DNA of 40,850 bases from a virus, in the IMG/VR virus record IMGVR_UViG_3300025646_000105, positions 1 to 40,850 of that record. One strand, given 5' to 3'. Positions 14,981 to 23,099 of this stretch are shown in pieces. The notes beneath the pieces were generated by a model. The model had not been told where the DNA came from and searched no databases. It saw only the letters and a program-made list of their open reading frames with translations. The first letter of the stretch is position 1. Each line of letters begins with the position of its first letter. A program made the position numbers and the translations under genes.

Positions 14981-17807
14981 TTGCTGGCTCTTCTACTGGC
15001 TCCTGCATGTCTTCTTCGGCCTGAGCGGCGGCAACATACAAGTCAGGGTCTATAAAATCGCCTCTGGAGCAGTCAAAAACATAGGCATCTACGGGTGGAA
15101 CACTGCTTAACTTGGTGCCTTTGGACATGCGCTTCTTCTTGATGCCGCCATAGATCCCGTCGGAAGTTAGCCCGTTGAGCACATCTTTGAGGGTGATTTG
15201 GTTCTCCGTGCAGTACTTCCGGAAGTCTTTTGCCACGATAAACAGCTTCATCGTGTCGGGCTCCATGCGTAGGATCAGTTCTCCCCGTGGCTCTAGGATC
15301 GGCAGCATCTCTACCCCGGTACGCTTGTCGACCTCATCGTTGATGACCAAGGTGTTTTGGCGGTGCTTGTTCCAGAAATCCCCAACCACGCTAGCAAAGT
15401 CTGATACTGGTGGCGTAATTTCTTCTCGCATCTGGCTGAATTCTTTGAGCATCCACTTGAATACTCTGCCGACGTCAATGTCGATCAGGCCAAGCCTACG
15501 GGCAAAAAGAGCACCGGCGATGTTACAGGCAGCGATTGCAGACCAGAAACGTTCACGGCTTGTGAAGCCGACCTTCTTGTCGATGACCCGCTGTACGTCT
15601 TTAACCTCAGCAATACGCTCTTCAAGGTTGCATACCAAGTCCCGGATGTAGATGCGACCGGCATGTCCGTAGTTTGTGTACAACTTCGGATACATGTCAT
15701 CAGCCTCGGCTTTGGTCAGCAACTTGGTCTCAGGGATGCTGTACTCGATGATCCGCATTAACTCACCATCGGGTGTGCCTTTGAGCGACTTCAGCTTGTC
15801 GACCAATGAGGCGTTAGAAGAGCAGAGTAATATGGTCTGCCACTTCGTCATGTTGATCCGCTCGGCATTTTGAGAAGCCTGCATACGTCCACGGCCTCGG
15901 CCTTGCGATACTGCATAAGCAAAGTCAGATGCTTCATCGGGCTTCATCTTGGTGATCTCGTCGCACCCCAACCCTAAGTTGTTCATGACGCCAAGCCTGT
16001 GTAGCCGGGTGTTCATCGTGTCACGCTCAATCAGCATCAGTTCTTCTGGGTGCCCAAAGACGCTGTGCATGGCCTTGAGGGTTGTCGTCTTACCGGTACC
16101 GGATGTGTTGTTGATCAGGTTGATGATGGCGCCTTTGAGGTTCAAGTGTTTTAGTAGTGGTGCACCAAAAGCGGTGAAGAATCCAAACGCATGAGGTTCA
16201 AACCCCGGTATGTCGTAAGTATTGATGACGCTCTTCCACTCTTCCAACGATCCAACCGGCTCAAAGTACGGAGATGCCTGAGATGTGTAGCTTGAAGGGG
16301 GGCTGTATCGGTCGCCGTCGGGGCAGATTTCTGCGTCCCCAACCACAAAAGATCCGTTCTTCTCGGTCCAACCAAACTGCATCCTCATTATTTCTGCTCC
16401 TTCTCTGCACTGTAGTTCTTTAACAAACGAAATGATGTAGGTCATGATCCCTTCCATCTGCTTCTTGCCGCCGATTACCCCGAACCAAGCAAGCCTGTCT
16501 CGTAGTTTTTCAGCGGTTAGCAGGTCGACTGCTGGGAGAGCAAACTCTCTGACCCCATCTCTGGGAGTGTGCAATCTCATCCATATTGTTTCCCCCTGTT
16601 GGGGATCTTTCATACGTTTTACAACGTAAAGGTCGTGTTCGTAGATTAGTATTGGATCGTCGTCATCCTCCAAGGGACGGCGATAGACCCCACCATTTTT
16701 TCCCCTGAAGTATGGGAACGGGTACTCGGGCACTGTGTACGTGACCGGCTTCGAAACATCCTCGGCTTTGTACTCGATGTGCGTCTCTTCGGACTCAAGA
16801 ATCTCTTGCCCTAGCGTGATTGGAGAAGTCAGCTTGCCTTTGTGGGGGCAGTCATCACAACCACCGGGGTTGATCTTCTCGATGGCATCGCAGGTATATG
16901 GACCTTTGATCTTGTTAGCCTTATCTTCTGTGGCTTGTGCTGAGTATCCGTCATGATCTTTAGACACTTCGTGGATTGCCGTGTCTCTGTCGACGCAATA
17001 CGACGCAATAGATAATGCCGCCCTCCACATGGGCTCTTCGATAGTGGCCTGCTCTTTGACAGCCTTTTCAATCTGCGCACACCCGGTGCCGTTTTCAACC
17101 TTCGCCCACAGAACAGAGAACCGATTCTGCTTGTTCCCCATCAACGACTTGGTCAACTCGTTGAGGTTAGAGGTGCCGTAATCAGGAGCGTCAGCAAGTT
17201 CTCCTACGCCAATAGCAGACTTAAATACTTCTAGGTCGATGTCGGGAGAAACGCACATCAAAGTAACGTCAAGTGGTGGGTCAGCCTTGAAGTTCTTCGT
17301 GTCAGGGATGCGCAGGATAGATGCGGCATCCGATGTTCTGGCGGGGTCGGCCTCAAGCCCTTTTAGGTGGCACAACTTTTTGAGTTGATCTGCGATTGGC
17401 TTCCACTGCTGGCGCGTCAGTTCTGATGTGATTCCCCAATAGGCATGGAGTCCACGGCCTGAGTTGACTAGCGATGGTTTGGGTAAGCCGACTTCGTTGC
17501 AGAAGTCCTTGAATGCAGCCAGCCCTTCGGCTTGGGTTTCGTATGGCTTGTTTGGCCCACAGTCGATGTCCAACCAGAAAGCCTTGATCAGCTTTACGTT
17601 GTCGGCGGTGCGGGTTGAGTTGGTCTCGTATTTGGCGCAAGCAAAATAAACGTCATAGTGCTTAGCTAGTAAATCTTCTGCGACCTGTTCTACTTCTTCT
17701 AGTGTCTGCACGAACACCTGTTTAGGCATCCCTGTCTTTTTCAGTGCTACTACGCAGTACCACCCCTTCGGGGAGAGAACCGCAGACAGTAAGTCTTTCA
17801 TCGCCAT
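14961..17807 (-). CDS. primase-polymerase/helicase fusion protein
   Basis: The 948-residue protein joins an archaeo-eukaryotic-type primase domain to a P-loop helicase domain. In the N-terminal part, FWLDIDCG provides the catalytic acidic pair D80/D82, and SGRGLHAYWG (residues 116-125) supplies the conserved histidine H121. Four cysteines near residues 310-330 (CDAIEKINPGGCDDCPHKG) probably bind zinc. The C-terminal half has a Walker A (SGTGKTT, about residue 570), a CDE acidic motif and RGRGRMQAS, like DUF927/SF3-type phage helicases. It would prime and unwind DNA at the replication fork. The second ATG three codons in is an alternative start. Confidence 0.85.
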   Translation of the reverse strand: MAMKDLLSAVLSPKGWYCVVALKKTGMPKQVFVQTLEEVEQVAEDLLAKHYDVYFACAKYETNSTRTADNVKLIKAFWLDIDCGPNKPYETQAEGLAAFKDFCNEVGLPKPSLVNSGRGLHAYWGITSELTRQQWKPIADQLKKLCHLKGLEADPARTSDAASILRIPDTKNFKADPPLDVTLMCVSPDIDLEVFKSAIGVGELADAPDYGTSNLNELTKSLMGNKQNRFSVLWAKVENGTGCAQIEKAVKEQATIEEPMWRAALSIASYCVDRDTAIHEVSKDHDGYSAQATEDKANKIKGPYTCDAIEKINPGGCDDCPHKGKLTSPITLGQEILESEETHIEYKAEDVSKPVTYTVPEYPFPYFRGKNGGVYRRPLEDDDDPILIYEHDLYVVKRMKDPQQGETIWMRLHTPRDGVREFALPAVDLLTAEKLRDRLAWFGVIGGKKQMEGIMTYIISFVKELQCREGAEIMRMQFGWTEKNGSFVVGDAEICPDGDRYSPPSSYTSQASPYFEPVGSLEEWKSVINTYDIPGFEPHAFGFFTAFGAPLLKHLNLKGAIINLINNTSGTGKTTTLKAMHSVFGHPEELMLIERDTMNTRLHRLGVMNNLGLGCDEITKMKPDEASDFAYAVSQGRGRGRMQASQNAERINMTKWQTILLCSSNASLVDKLKSLKGTPDGELMRIIEYSIPETKLLTKAEADDMYPKLYTNYGHAGRIYIRDLVCNLEERIAEVKDVQRVIDKKVGFTSRERFWSAIAACNIAGALFARRLGLIDIDVGRVFKWMLKEFSQMREEITPPVSDFASVVGDFWNKHRQNTLVINDEVDKRTGVEMLPILEPRGELILRMEPDTMKLFIVAKDFRKYCTENQITLKDVLNGLTSDGIYGGIKKKRMSKGTKLSSVPPVDAYVFDCSRGDFIDPDLYVAAAQAEEDMQEPVEEPANEGEPA

Positions 17808-17828
17808 AGCCGCCCTAGTGCACCGCGC

Positions 17829-17890
17829 AAAAAAGATGAGGCGTCAGGGGGCGCGGCGGTACCCCTTTTCGTTCCGTCGAACTAGACGCC
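17829..17890 (-). terminator. possible attenuator/terminator upstream of primase-helicase
   Basis: In the 86-base gap, GGCGTC (17840-17845) is complementary to GACGCC (17885-17890), with a further GGGG/CCCC pair inside. On the minus strand the stem is followed after five bases by six Ts (17829-17834). It could reduce transcription into the primase-helicase gene. The distance to the T tract makes it weaker than the other terminators here. Confidence 0.35.
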
Positions 17891-17893
17891 CCG

Positions 17894-18139
17894 TTAGTCT
17901 ATGCTAAAGCCAACCTTCTCCAAGATGGCAAAGATCTCGTCGGCATGACGCTTCCGTGGCATCCAGTCACCAGTAAACCATTTGTAAATGGTCATGCGGC
18001 TCACCTTCAGGTGCACAGAAACGTCATTGACGGGGATCTCTCTAGAGATGCAGTACCGCCCCAGCACAACGCCGGGGTTGTCGGTACTCGCCTCTAAATT
18101 AGCCTTGATGATCCTTGATGTATAACCTCGGTTGTCCAT
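17894..18139 (-). CDS. small helix-turn-helix DNA-binding protein
   Basis: The 81-residue protein contains YCISREIPVNDVSVHLKVSRMTIYKWFTGDWMPR, a clear helix-turn-helix with recognition helix VSRMTIYKWF, of the Cro/XRE-like kind often found beside phage replication genes. Its start lies two bases after the stop of the probable ssDNA-binding protein, so it is expressed with it. It could regulate the leftward operon, or help load replication proteins. It is one candidate for the protein that binds the repeated 27-bp dyads. Confidence 0.8.
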   Translation of the reverse strand: MDNRGYTSRIIKANLEASTDNPGVVLGRYCISREIPVNDVSVHLKVSRMTIYKWFTGDWMPRKRHADEIFAILEKVGFSID

Positions 18140-18141
18140 GG

Positions 18142-19005
18142 TTACTCATCGTCTGTAGACCACGCATTTAACACATCCACAAAGTCTTTCTTGGGGGCGG
18201 GTTCAGCGTTCTTCTTGCTCGGACGCTTAGTGGGTTCAGGGATCTCTTCTTCTACTGGTGCAGAAGCTTTTGGTGCAGAGATGGCTTTCGGCTTGCTGTC
18301 AGTCTGTGCCGGGGTTTGGCTGATAGCAGACTTAGCGGCTGGGCTGTTACCTTTCTCTCTAGCGGATTCCCACTCATCACGCTCCAAGAAACGCACGGGC
18401 TTGAAGGTCAGCTTGGGAGTAGCACTGTCGCTGTCGAGGCGCATCTCAGTGACAAGGGTATTGATGTTCTTACCCTGCGAACCAACGTACTTGGCGTACT
18501 GCTGGAACGGCATCTTATCGACATCACCACGACCAAAGATCGAGGTCGCCGCAAGCGTCAGTTGGTACACGTCACCCTGCACATCGTCAGCAAGCAACAC
18601 AGCCAGTCGCTGTTGGAATCGGCAGGCACGGGAGTCACCCTGTCCTGAACCCTTGATGTTCTGAGGGCAACCCTCGCAGGTTTTGCTCTGAGGGCTCTCG
18701 ATGCTGGGGTCGGGGGTATCGCCATCATTAGACCAGCAGTCAGGAGGTGCAGTCTCACCCGGAACGTACTTACCAGCGTAGTACTGTCGAGATACTTTGG
18801 GTGCACCATTAACGATGACGACGTTCATGGCACGGTTCTCGTTCTTGGCAATCTCTTCGCCGTTAACCATCAGACGAAAGACGCCGCCCCGAATCGAGAT
18901 GCGCTTGAGGCCAGTGTTACCAGCCAGCGACTTGGTCATGTCATCGAGTTCGACTTCCTTCAGGTAGTCAGGTACGTTTTTACTAAACAAAGCGATGTCG
19001 CTCAT
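18142..19005 (-). CDS. probable single-stranded DNA-binding protein
   Basis: The 287-residue protein has a globular N-terminal two thirds (SLAGNTGLKRISIRGGVFRLMVNG, LTLAATSIFGRGDVDKMPF). It holds a cysteine cluster CEGCPQNIKGSGQGDSRACRF that may bind zinc. A Lys/Pro/Ala-rich linker precedes an acidic C-terminal tip (DVLNAWSTDDE). An acidic tail after a flexible linker is the hallmark of SSB-type proteins that recruit partners. Its position between replication genes fits. I assign SSB by architecture and context; no OB-fold signature can be proved by eye. AAGGAG lies upstream of ATG. Confidence 0.6.
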   Translation of the reverse strand: MSDIALFSKNVPDYLKEVELDDMTKSLAGNTGLKRISIRGGVFRLMVNGEEIAKNENRAMNVVIVNGAPKVSRQYYAGKYVPGETAPPDCWSNDGDTPDPSIESPQSKTCEGCPQNIKGSGQGDSRACRFQQRLAVLLADDVQGDVYQLTLAATSIFGRGDVDKMPFQQYAKYVGSQGKNINTLVTEMRLDSDSATPKLTFKPVRFLERDEWESAREKGNSPAAKSAISQTPAQTDSKPKAISAPKASAPVEEEIPEPTKRPSKKNAEPAPKKDFVDVLNAWSTDDE

Positions 19006-19007
19006 GG

Positions 19008-19397
19008 TTACTTTCTCCTTATGGTGATTTCGTATTCACTATCAATGTTAAGACCGGGAGGATGGGCATCAGGGTTGGTCTCTAAAAACTCTTTCATGTT
19101 CGTCTGATGAATCCTCTTCTCAAGCAACTCCATCGTACCTTTCTCACGCATGAAGTCGTAGAAGCTTCCCCAGTCGTTAGTCCAGTAGCGATTTTTAACC
19201 GTGCGGTACGCCACGCCGTTAGGTGTGGAGAAGCTTGTAACGCCGGTCTCTTTTGAGATCTCGATAAGCTTGTGCTTCAAGACTTGCATCTGCTCTTCGA
19301 TCTCAGAAGCTTTTGCGGTGTACTCTTTGTAGAGTGCATCCTTGGTGTCGCGCATCTTGATGTAAGCGGCGACGATCTTCTCAATAGGTGCGTCCAT
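19008..19397 (-). CDS. coiled-coil phage protein of replication region, unknown function
   Basis: The 129-residue protein has an N-terminal helix (KDALYKEYTAKASEIEEQMQ) typical of a coiled coil. A compact domain follows (GVTSFSTPNGVAYRTVKNRY), ending in LNIDSEYEITIRRK. It resembles small proteins encoded next to ssDNA-binding genes in related phages, without a known job. It is the first gene after a strong promoter and lies two bases before the probable SSB gene. AAGGAA precedes the ATG. Confidence 0.7.
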   Translation of the reverse strand: MDAPIEKIVAAYIKMRDTKDALYKEYTAKASEIEEQMQVLKHKLIEISKETGVTSFSTPNGVAYRTVKNRYWTNDWGSFYDFMREKGTMELLEKRIHQTNMKEFLETNPDAHPPGLNIDSEYEITIRRK

Positions 19398-19433
19398 GGT
19401 TTCCTTCCGTGTCGGATCTTGGTCCGTTTTGTA

Positions 19434-19462
19434 ACTGTAACCCAGTAACTTTAGTCTGTCAA
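19434..19462 (-). promoter_or_regulatory. internal sigma70-type promoter of the leftward operon
   Basis: Read on the minus strand, a perfect TTGACA (19457-19462) is followed after 17 bases by TACAGT (19434-19439). It lies in the 61-base gap before the coiled-coil/SSB/HTH/primase genes, and its -35 box overlaps the stop of the SNF2 gene. Three GTTAC direct repeats surround the -10 box and might bind a regulator. Confidence 0.65.
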
Positions 19463-21012
19463 GTATTCAATTCATTTTTATACAAGTCGATGATGCGGCT
19501 GTGGAAGTCCAATTTGTTTTGAAGCATTCCATACAGCTTAGTCTCCACAGGGCTTCCTTCGATATGCACAACAGTCACTGGGTTCTTCTGCCCCTGCCTA
19601 TGCACTCGTGCGTTTGCTTGTAGGTAGGACTCAATTGAAGTCACAGGAGCATACCAAATCACTACGTTTGCCGCAGTTAGGGTTACTCCGTGTGCGGCGG
19701 CTTGAGGCTGGATGAGTAAGACTTTTGGATCTTGTTGTTCTTGGAATCGTTTAAAGGTATCGGTACGTTTGTTAACGCTCACACTCCCATCTATGATCTC
19801 TGCGGTAATGCCATTTTTTGTCAGGTGTTCTTTGAGCATTGCAAGAGTGTGGGTGAACGGAACAAACACCAGTACTTTATGGGTAGATTCTTCGATGACC
19901 TCCACCACAGCCGATAGCCGGTTAGACACATCGAACTCCACTACATTGCCGGTGTCGGTGTAGACCGCGCCGCAAGAAATTTGAAGCAGCTTGGTCAGGT
20001 TCGATGCAGCATTGATAGCAGACACTTCTTCTCCAGCAGCCTCAATCATCATGTCTTTTTTAAGTTGCTTGTAGTACTTGGTTTGTTGAGGAGACAGGGG
20101 GGTAAATCTTGATACGTGCGTAACTTCTGGTAGATCCAGACACTCCTCCTTGGTAAACCGTATGGCTGGTTGGAGCATCTTGTGAATGGTCGCTTCTGCC
20201 GACGGTTTCGGCACCCATTTAAATCTCGTCAGTTGTTGCATCACGGTATCTCTGAACCCGCCAAACAACATCGGGGCGGTGTCGGGGACGCACATCTTAG
20301 CCAGACCAAAAGCATCTAGTGGCGACTGTGCGGCAGGTGTACCAGTCATCATCCACATCCAAGTGTCAGTAGTCATGACTTCTTTCATCGCTTTGAACCG
20401 CTTGGTTCTTGGGTTCTTGTAGGCGTTTGCCTCGTCGATGATGATCAGGTCGAACCCACCGTGCTTGACGGCATCTTTTACAATCTCCAGCCCATCGAAG
20501 TTGATGATGACGTACTCGGACAAATTGTTGATGATGTCTTTGCGTTTGTCTCGGTTGCCGTAGGCAACGCTCACCGTGCGGTGCAACGCAAACTTAAACA
20601 GGTCGGCTTCCCACGCAGACTGCATGATCGACAAAGGGCAGACCACCAACACTCGGCGGATGATCCCACGCTCAAGTAGATAGTCTGATGCCCAAATGGC
20701 AGAGGCGGTCTTGCCGGTGCCCTGCTCGTTAAAGCAGAACGCCCGTTTGTGAAGGGTTAAAAACGAAGCCGTCTGAGTCTGATGGGACATGGGTTTGTAC
20801 AGCCCAGGCCACTTGTAATCTTTCTCTATCGGAGAAGGAACATTCTTTAGATTTAGCTTGCGCAGGGTTTGTGCTTCTTCAAGCCCCCACTTAACGGCAA
20901 CCTCGGCAACCTCTCCATTCGTTTGTAGTATCTTGCTGTTCTTTATGGTCTCGGTGATTCTTTCTGGGTACCGAGTTCTTACAACCAGTGTGTTGCCGTT
21001 AACTATTTGCAC
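19459..21012 (-). CDS. SNF2-family (SF2) helicase/translocase
   Basis: This 517-residue protein has the ordered motifs of the SNF2 group: Walker A GTGKT at 98-102, DEAN box at 193-196, motif III TGTPAAQSP, and in the second lobe QPQAAAHGVTLTAANVVIWY and motif VI QANARVHRQGQ from residue 465. SNF2 proteins translocate on double-stranded DNA and displace bound proteins. In phages they are linked to replication or recombination. It starts at GTG with a weak upstream ribosome site and overlaps the HNH-like gene by 14 bases. It lacks the accessory domains of chromatin remodellers. Confidence 0.9.
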   Translation of the reverse strand: MQIVNGNTLVVRTRYPERITETIKNSKILQTNGEVAEVAVKWGLEEAQTLRKLNLKNVPSPIEKDYKWPGLYKPMSHQTQTASFLTLHKRAFCFNEQGTGKTASAIWASDYLLERGIIRRVLVVCPLSIMQSAWEADLFKFALHRTVSVAYGNRDKRKDIINNLSEYVIINFDGLEIVKDAVKHGGFDLIIIDEANAYKNPRTKRFKAMKEVMTTDTWMWMMTGTPAAQSPLDAFGLAKMCVPDTAPMLFGGFRDTVMQQLTRFKWVPKPSAEATIHKMLQPAIRFTKEECLDLPEVTHVSRFTPLSPQQTKYYKQLKKDMMIEAAGEEVSAINAASNLTKLLQISCGAVYTDTGNVVEFDVSNRLSAVVEVIEESTHKVLVFVPFTHTLAMLKEHLTKNGITAEIIDGSVSVNKRTDTFKRFQEQQDPKVLLIQPQAAAHGVTLTAANVVIWYAPVTSIESYLQANARVHRQGQKNPVTVVHIEGSPVETKLYGMLQNKLDFHSRIIDLYKNELNT

Positions 21013-21304
21013 GTTTTTTCTTTTCCCGTGTACTGGTTTCGTTGACCAATCCGCGCTTGGAGTTGCGTTTAAAAGACCGGTTCTCTGAAGCGTCCATCAC
21101 TGATAGGCCATCTTTATAGGTTCCGCCTTTTGATAGGGCCTTGTTATGGTGAACGTCTTTGCCATCCCCCTTCTTAACCTTCCCGGCCTCCTCCATGATC
21201 CTCCGCGCTCTGTTGCGCTCGGCTCGTTTCTTCTTGACCTTTTCGGTGCCGTCGTACTGCTCGTATTCTTTCTTGTAGGGCCGGGGCTTGTTGACGTAAG
21301 GCAT
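20999..21304 (-). CDS. small HNH-like basic protein
   Basis: The 101-residue, very basic protein contains DVHHNKALSKGGTYKDGLSVMDASENRSFKR. The VHHNK-LSKGG-G--NR pattern matches the core of HNH nucleases, with the paired histidines and the downstream Asn/Arg. An N-terminal Lys/Arg helix (KKKRAERNRARRIMEEAG) could contact DNA. The zinc-binding cysteines of longer HNH proteins are absent. It may nick DNA or be an inactive structural variant. It sits just before the SNF2 helicase in the same operon. Confidence 0.65.
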   Translation of the reverse strand: MPYVNKPRPYKKEYEQYDGTEKVKKKRAERNRARRIMEEAGKVKKGDGKDVHHNKALSKGGTYKDGLSVMDASENRSFKRNSKRGLVNETSTREKKKRANS

Positions 21305-21337
21305 GATGTCCTCCTAAGTAGAGCACCAATTTTAGGC

Positions 21338-21529
21338 TCAAACCTTAAGCCTGTACAGGTACGGCCTGCTCTTTGGCACGATCTGCACCACACCACGTAA
21401 AGTCAAGTCGGATAGCGCCCGTTGTGCTGAGTTCTCACTGGCTATGAAGTACTTAGCCATCTGTTTTATAGTGACGGGCTTCTTATGCTCTCGTATGTAA
21501 TCGAGTATCTTATCTTCAATCTTCCGCAT
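21338..21529 (-). CDS. winged helix-turn-helix protein
   Basis: The 63-residue protein reads as a single winged helix: KILDYIREHKKPVTIKQMAKYFIASENSAQRALSDLTLRGVVQIV followed by the wing RPYLYRLKV. Its start overlaps the DUF3310 gene by 14 bases. One of several tiny winged-helix proteins in this stretch. A repressor or activator role for the phage operon is likely, the target unknown. Confidence 0.75.
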   Translation of the reverse strand: MRKIEDKILDYIREHKKPVTIKQMAKYFIASENSAQRALSDLTLRGVVQIVPKSRPYLYRLKV

Positions 21530-21749
21530 TTTTCGTCTCGTTGGCTAATTTGCGAATGTACCAGTCGGCCTTTTTCAGATCCTCAATACCATTCTTGTGC
21601 TTCCATCGCCAAAGATACTTCAGAGCATTACCCGTGCAGTAACCCTCAAACCCATCCAACCCTTCGCATGCCGCCTTGATTGCGTCGATGCACTCGATGC
21701 CGCCTTGGGTGTAGTGCGGCGGGTGATTCACCATGTCTTTGTCACTCAT
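21516..21749 (-). CDS. DUF3310 family phage protein
   Basis: The 77-residue protein starts MVNHPPHYTQGGIECIDAI soon after the initiator and has YCTGNALKYLWRWKHKNGIEDLKKADWYIRKL, the hallmark of the DUF3310 family. This family is found in many phages and is sometimes annotated as a nucleotide kinase, though biochemical support is thin. The histidine pair of HPPHY and the tryptophans are conserved features. It lies two bases after the membrane protein gene. Confidence 0.85.
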   Translation of the reverse strand: MSDKDMVNHPPHYTQGGIECIDAIKAACEGLDGFEGYCTGNALKYLWRWKHKNGIEDLKKADWYIRKLANETKNAED

Positions 21750-21751
21750 GT

Positions 21752-21982
21752 TTACTCTTTCCTTTCAGGTAGTGTTGCTGTCCATAGCCCGAGGCAGACC
21801 ATCTCAAGTTCATCGTTGACTGGTCGTTTGTACAGGGCATCTTTCCAACCTTTGTTAAATCCCCGCTCGTACTCTTCAACCGCTTTTAATTCTCCAAGAC
21901 TCTTGCCGTGCTGTATTCCAATCAAAAGGAAGATCAACATCAGCAGTGCCCATATCACGTTAATCAGTCGTGTATCTCGCAT
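21752..21982 (-). CDS. small single-pass membrane protein
   Basis: The 76-residue protein has one hydrophobic segment near the N terminus (VIWALLMLIFLLIGI), followed by a charged soluble part EYERGFNKGWKDALYK. The topology suggests an inner-membrane anchor with a short tail. It overlaps the upstream winged-helix gene by 23 bases. Function is unknown; with one membrane span and no lysis genes in view, a holin-like role cannot be excluded, but the long tail does not favour it. Confidence 0.65.
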   Translation of the reverse strand: MRDTRLINVIWALLMLIFLLIGIQHGKSLGELKAVEEYERGFNKGWKDALYKRPVNDELEMVCLGLWTATLPERKE

Positions 21983-22259
21983 CTACCGCCCCCTTTAATT
22001 TAAACGGGTTGTTGTAGTACGTGCTTTGTGGAATTCTTGGCTCGGGTAATCGCATGCCGTCCATGTAGCGTTCTGGCTCTATGAATAACTCGTAGACATG
22101 AATCTTGGTTCCTCGATTCGTCTCGCTATACGGCAGTATCTCGACTATCTCTGCGAGGTTATCTCTGACCATGCGTCGTATCAGGCTTGCTGCCGACGGA
22201 CGACTCTTCCCAATCTTCGCCGCCAATGACGTCACCGTGTAACGCTTCTTCTTTTCCAT
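21960..22259 (-). CDS. winged helix-turn-helix protein
   Basis: The 99-residue protein begins MEKKKRYTVTSLAAKIGKSRPSAASLIRRMVRDNLAEIV, a clear winged helix. The C-terminal part (KIHVYELFIEPERYMDGMRL) is probably flexible. It begins inside the small DRWKLATP gene in another frame. As with its neighbours, a DNA-binding regulatory role is inferred from the fold alone. Confidence 0.7.
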   Translation of the reverse strand: MEKKKRYTVTSLAAKIGKSRPSAASLIRRMVRDNLAEIVEILPYSETNRGTKIHVYELFIEPERYMDGMRLPEPRIPQSTYYNNPFKLKGAVDARYTTD

Positions 22260-22314
22260 CTGTGTCCTCTAAGTAGTCAGGGGTTGCGAGTTTCCATCGG
22301 TCGTAGTTAGTCAT
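22159..22314 (-). CDS. short phage protein with MTNYDRWKLATPDY start
   Basis: A 51-residue frame starts at an ATG overlapping the stop of the upstream coiled-coil gene (ATGA). It reads MTNYDRWKLATPDYLEDTDG and then an acidic tail that runs about 100 bases out of frame through the winged-helix gene. The N-terminal NYDRWKLATP pattern is familiar from small zinc-ribbon-like phage proteins, but no cysteines are present here, so it may be a shortened version. Supported by coupling and N-terminal pattern only. Confidence 0.5.
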   Translation of the reverse strand: MTNYDRWKLATPDYLEDTDGKEEALHGDVIGGEDWEESSVGSKPDTTHGQR

Positions 22315-22490
22315 TTCTCGTCCCTCTTTGTGTAGCCGTTCTCAGCCCATGCCACCTCATCTGTTAACAACTTCACGCGATGGCGTTCCTCGTCCAGCAG
22401 TCGCTTCAGTCTGAGGTTCTCTGCCTTCAAGTCTTTGATCTCTTGCATCAGCATGTCGAGTTCAACTGCGTTAATCAGCACTTGGTTCAT
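22311..22490 (-). CDS. small coiled-coil protein
   Basis: A 59-residue frame with ATG after AGGAG (nine bases or fewer away). It reads MNQVLINAVELDMLMQEIKD, then a Leu/Lys/Glu heptad pattern (LKAENLRLKRLLDEERHR), so most of it is a coiled coil. It fills the gap between two recognised genes and its stop overlaps the next start. Function unknown; it could dimerise or act as an adaptor. Confidence 0.7.
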   Translation of the reverse strand: MNQVLINAVELDMLMQEIKDLKAENLRLKRLLDEERHRVKLLTDEVAWAENGYTKRDEK

Positions 22491-22498
22491 GGCGGCTC

Positions 22499-22717
22499 CT
22501 AAAAAGGTGCGGGTTCGTAAGTAACTTCTTCCTTGGGTTGGGACACACGTTTAAGTTTTTCAGGGTGACACTTGACGTAACTGGGGAAAGGCCAGTCAGT
22601 ACCGCTTGGAATGCGGACTTCTACAAGTCCTTCGTTTGCGGTAACAACCACGCCCTTCCGACCAGTGTCCTTCACCTGCACCCACATACCTTCTGTGAAG
22701 CGGTTAAGTGTTGGCAT
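22499..22717 (-). CDS. small beta-barrel-like phage protein
   Basis: The 72-residue protein (GMWVQVKDTGRKGVVVTANE, VEVRIPSGTDWPFPSYVKCH) has a strand pattern with a KOW/SH3-like look at GMWVQVKDTGRKGVVV. It may be a small barrel binding nucleic acid or protein. The start overlaps the end of the upstream winged-helix gene by 14 bases. No closer family recognised. Confidence 0.65.
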   Translation of the reverse strand: MPTLNRFTEGMWVQVKDTGRKGVVVTANEGLVEVRIPSGTDWPFPSYVKCHPEKLKRVSQPKEEVTYEPAPF

Positions 22718-23087
22718 GCTCTTCCTGCACCCTGCGCAAGAGGTAGGACCGAGTAATCACCAAGGACCGGATACCATCCGTAATGTTGTCGATTTCGTCC
22801 TTGAGCATGGCGATGCGGTCCACTGCGTTTTCGGTCTGTAATTTACGAGCCGTTTCAGCGACAAGCTTCATATCCAAAGGAGGTTTTTTTGGTTCTGCCG
22901 TAGGGATGGCAGTCACAAGCTTGCCCTCCATCCTGAGTTCACCTCGCTCCACCAACCGTTTGATGGTTGAGTAGAGGCTTACTACAGGGATCTTCAACGC
23001 CTTTGCTATTCCAACTTGGTTAGACGGGCCGTTTTTGTTGAGGTAACGAATTACACGACTGTCATGTTTGGGTTTACGTCCTGCCAT
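22704..23087 (-). CDS. winged-helix plus coiled-coil DNA-binding protein
   Basis: I start this 127-residue protein at ATG 23087 (MAGRKPKHDSRV), because AGGAG lies eight bases before it; an in-frame GTG two codons upstream is too close to that site. VIRYLNKNGPSNQVGIAKALKIPVVSLYSTIKRLVERGELRM is a winged helix. After a Pro/Lys linker the C-terminal half is coiled coil (AETARKLQTENAVDRIAMLKDEIDNI), suited to dimerisation. Likely a phage transcription factor; a candidate binder of the 27-bp dyads. Confidence 0.7.
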   Translation of the reverse strand: MAGRKPKHDSRVIRYLNKNGPSNQVGIAKALKIPVVSLYSTIKRLVERGELRMEGKLVTAIPTAEPKKPPLDMKLVAETARKLQTENAVDRIAMLKDEIDNITDGIRSLVITRSYLLRRVQEEHANT

Positions 23088-23099
23088 GGTCACTTCTCC

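Noticed and set aside
23088-23093. GTG start two codons upstream of the winged-helix/coiled-coil gene
   Set aside because: Only two bases from AGGAG; the ATG at 23087 has the proper spacing.
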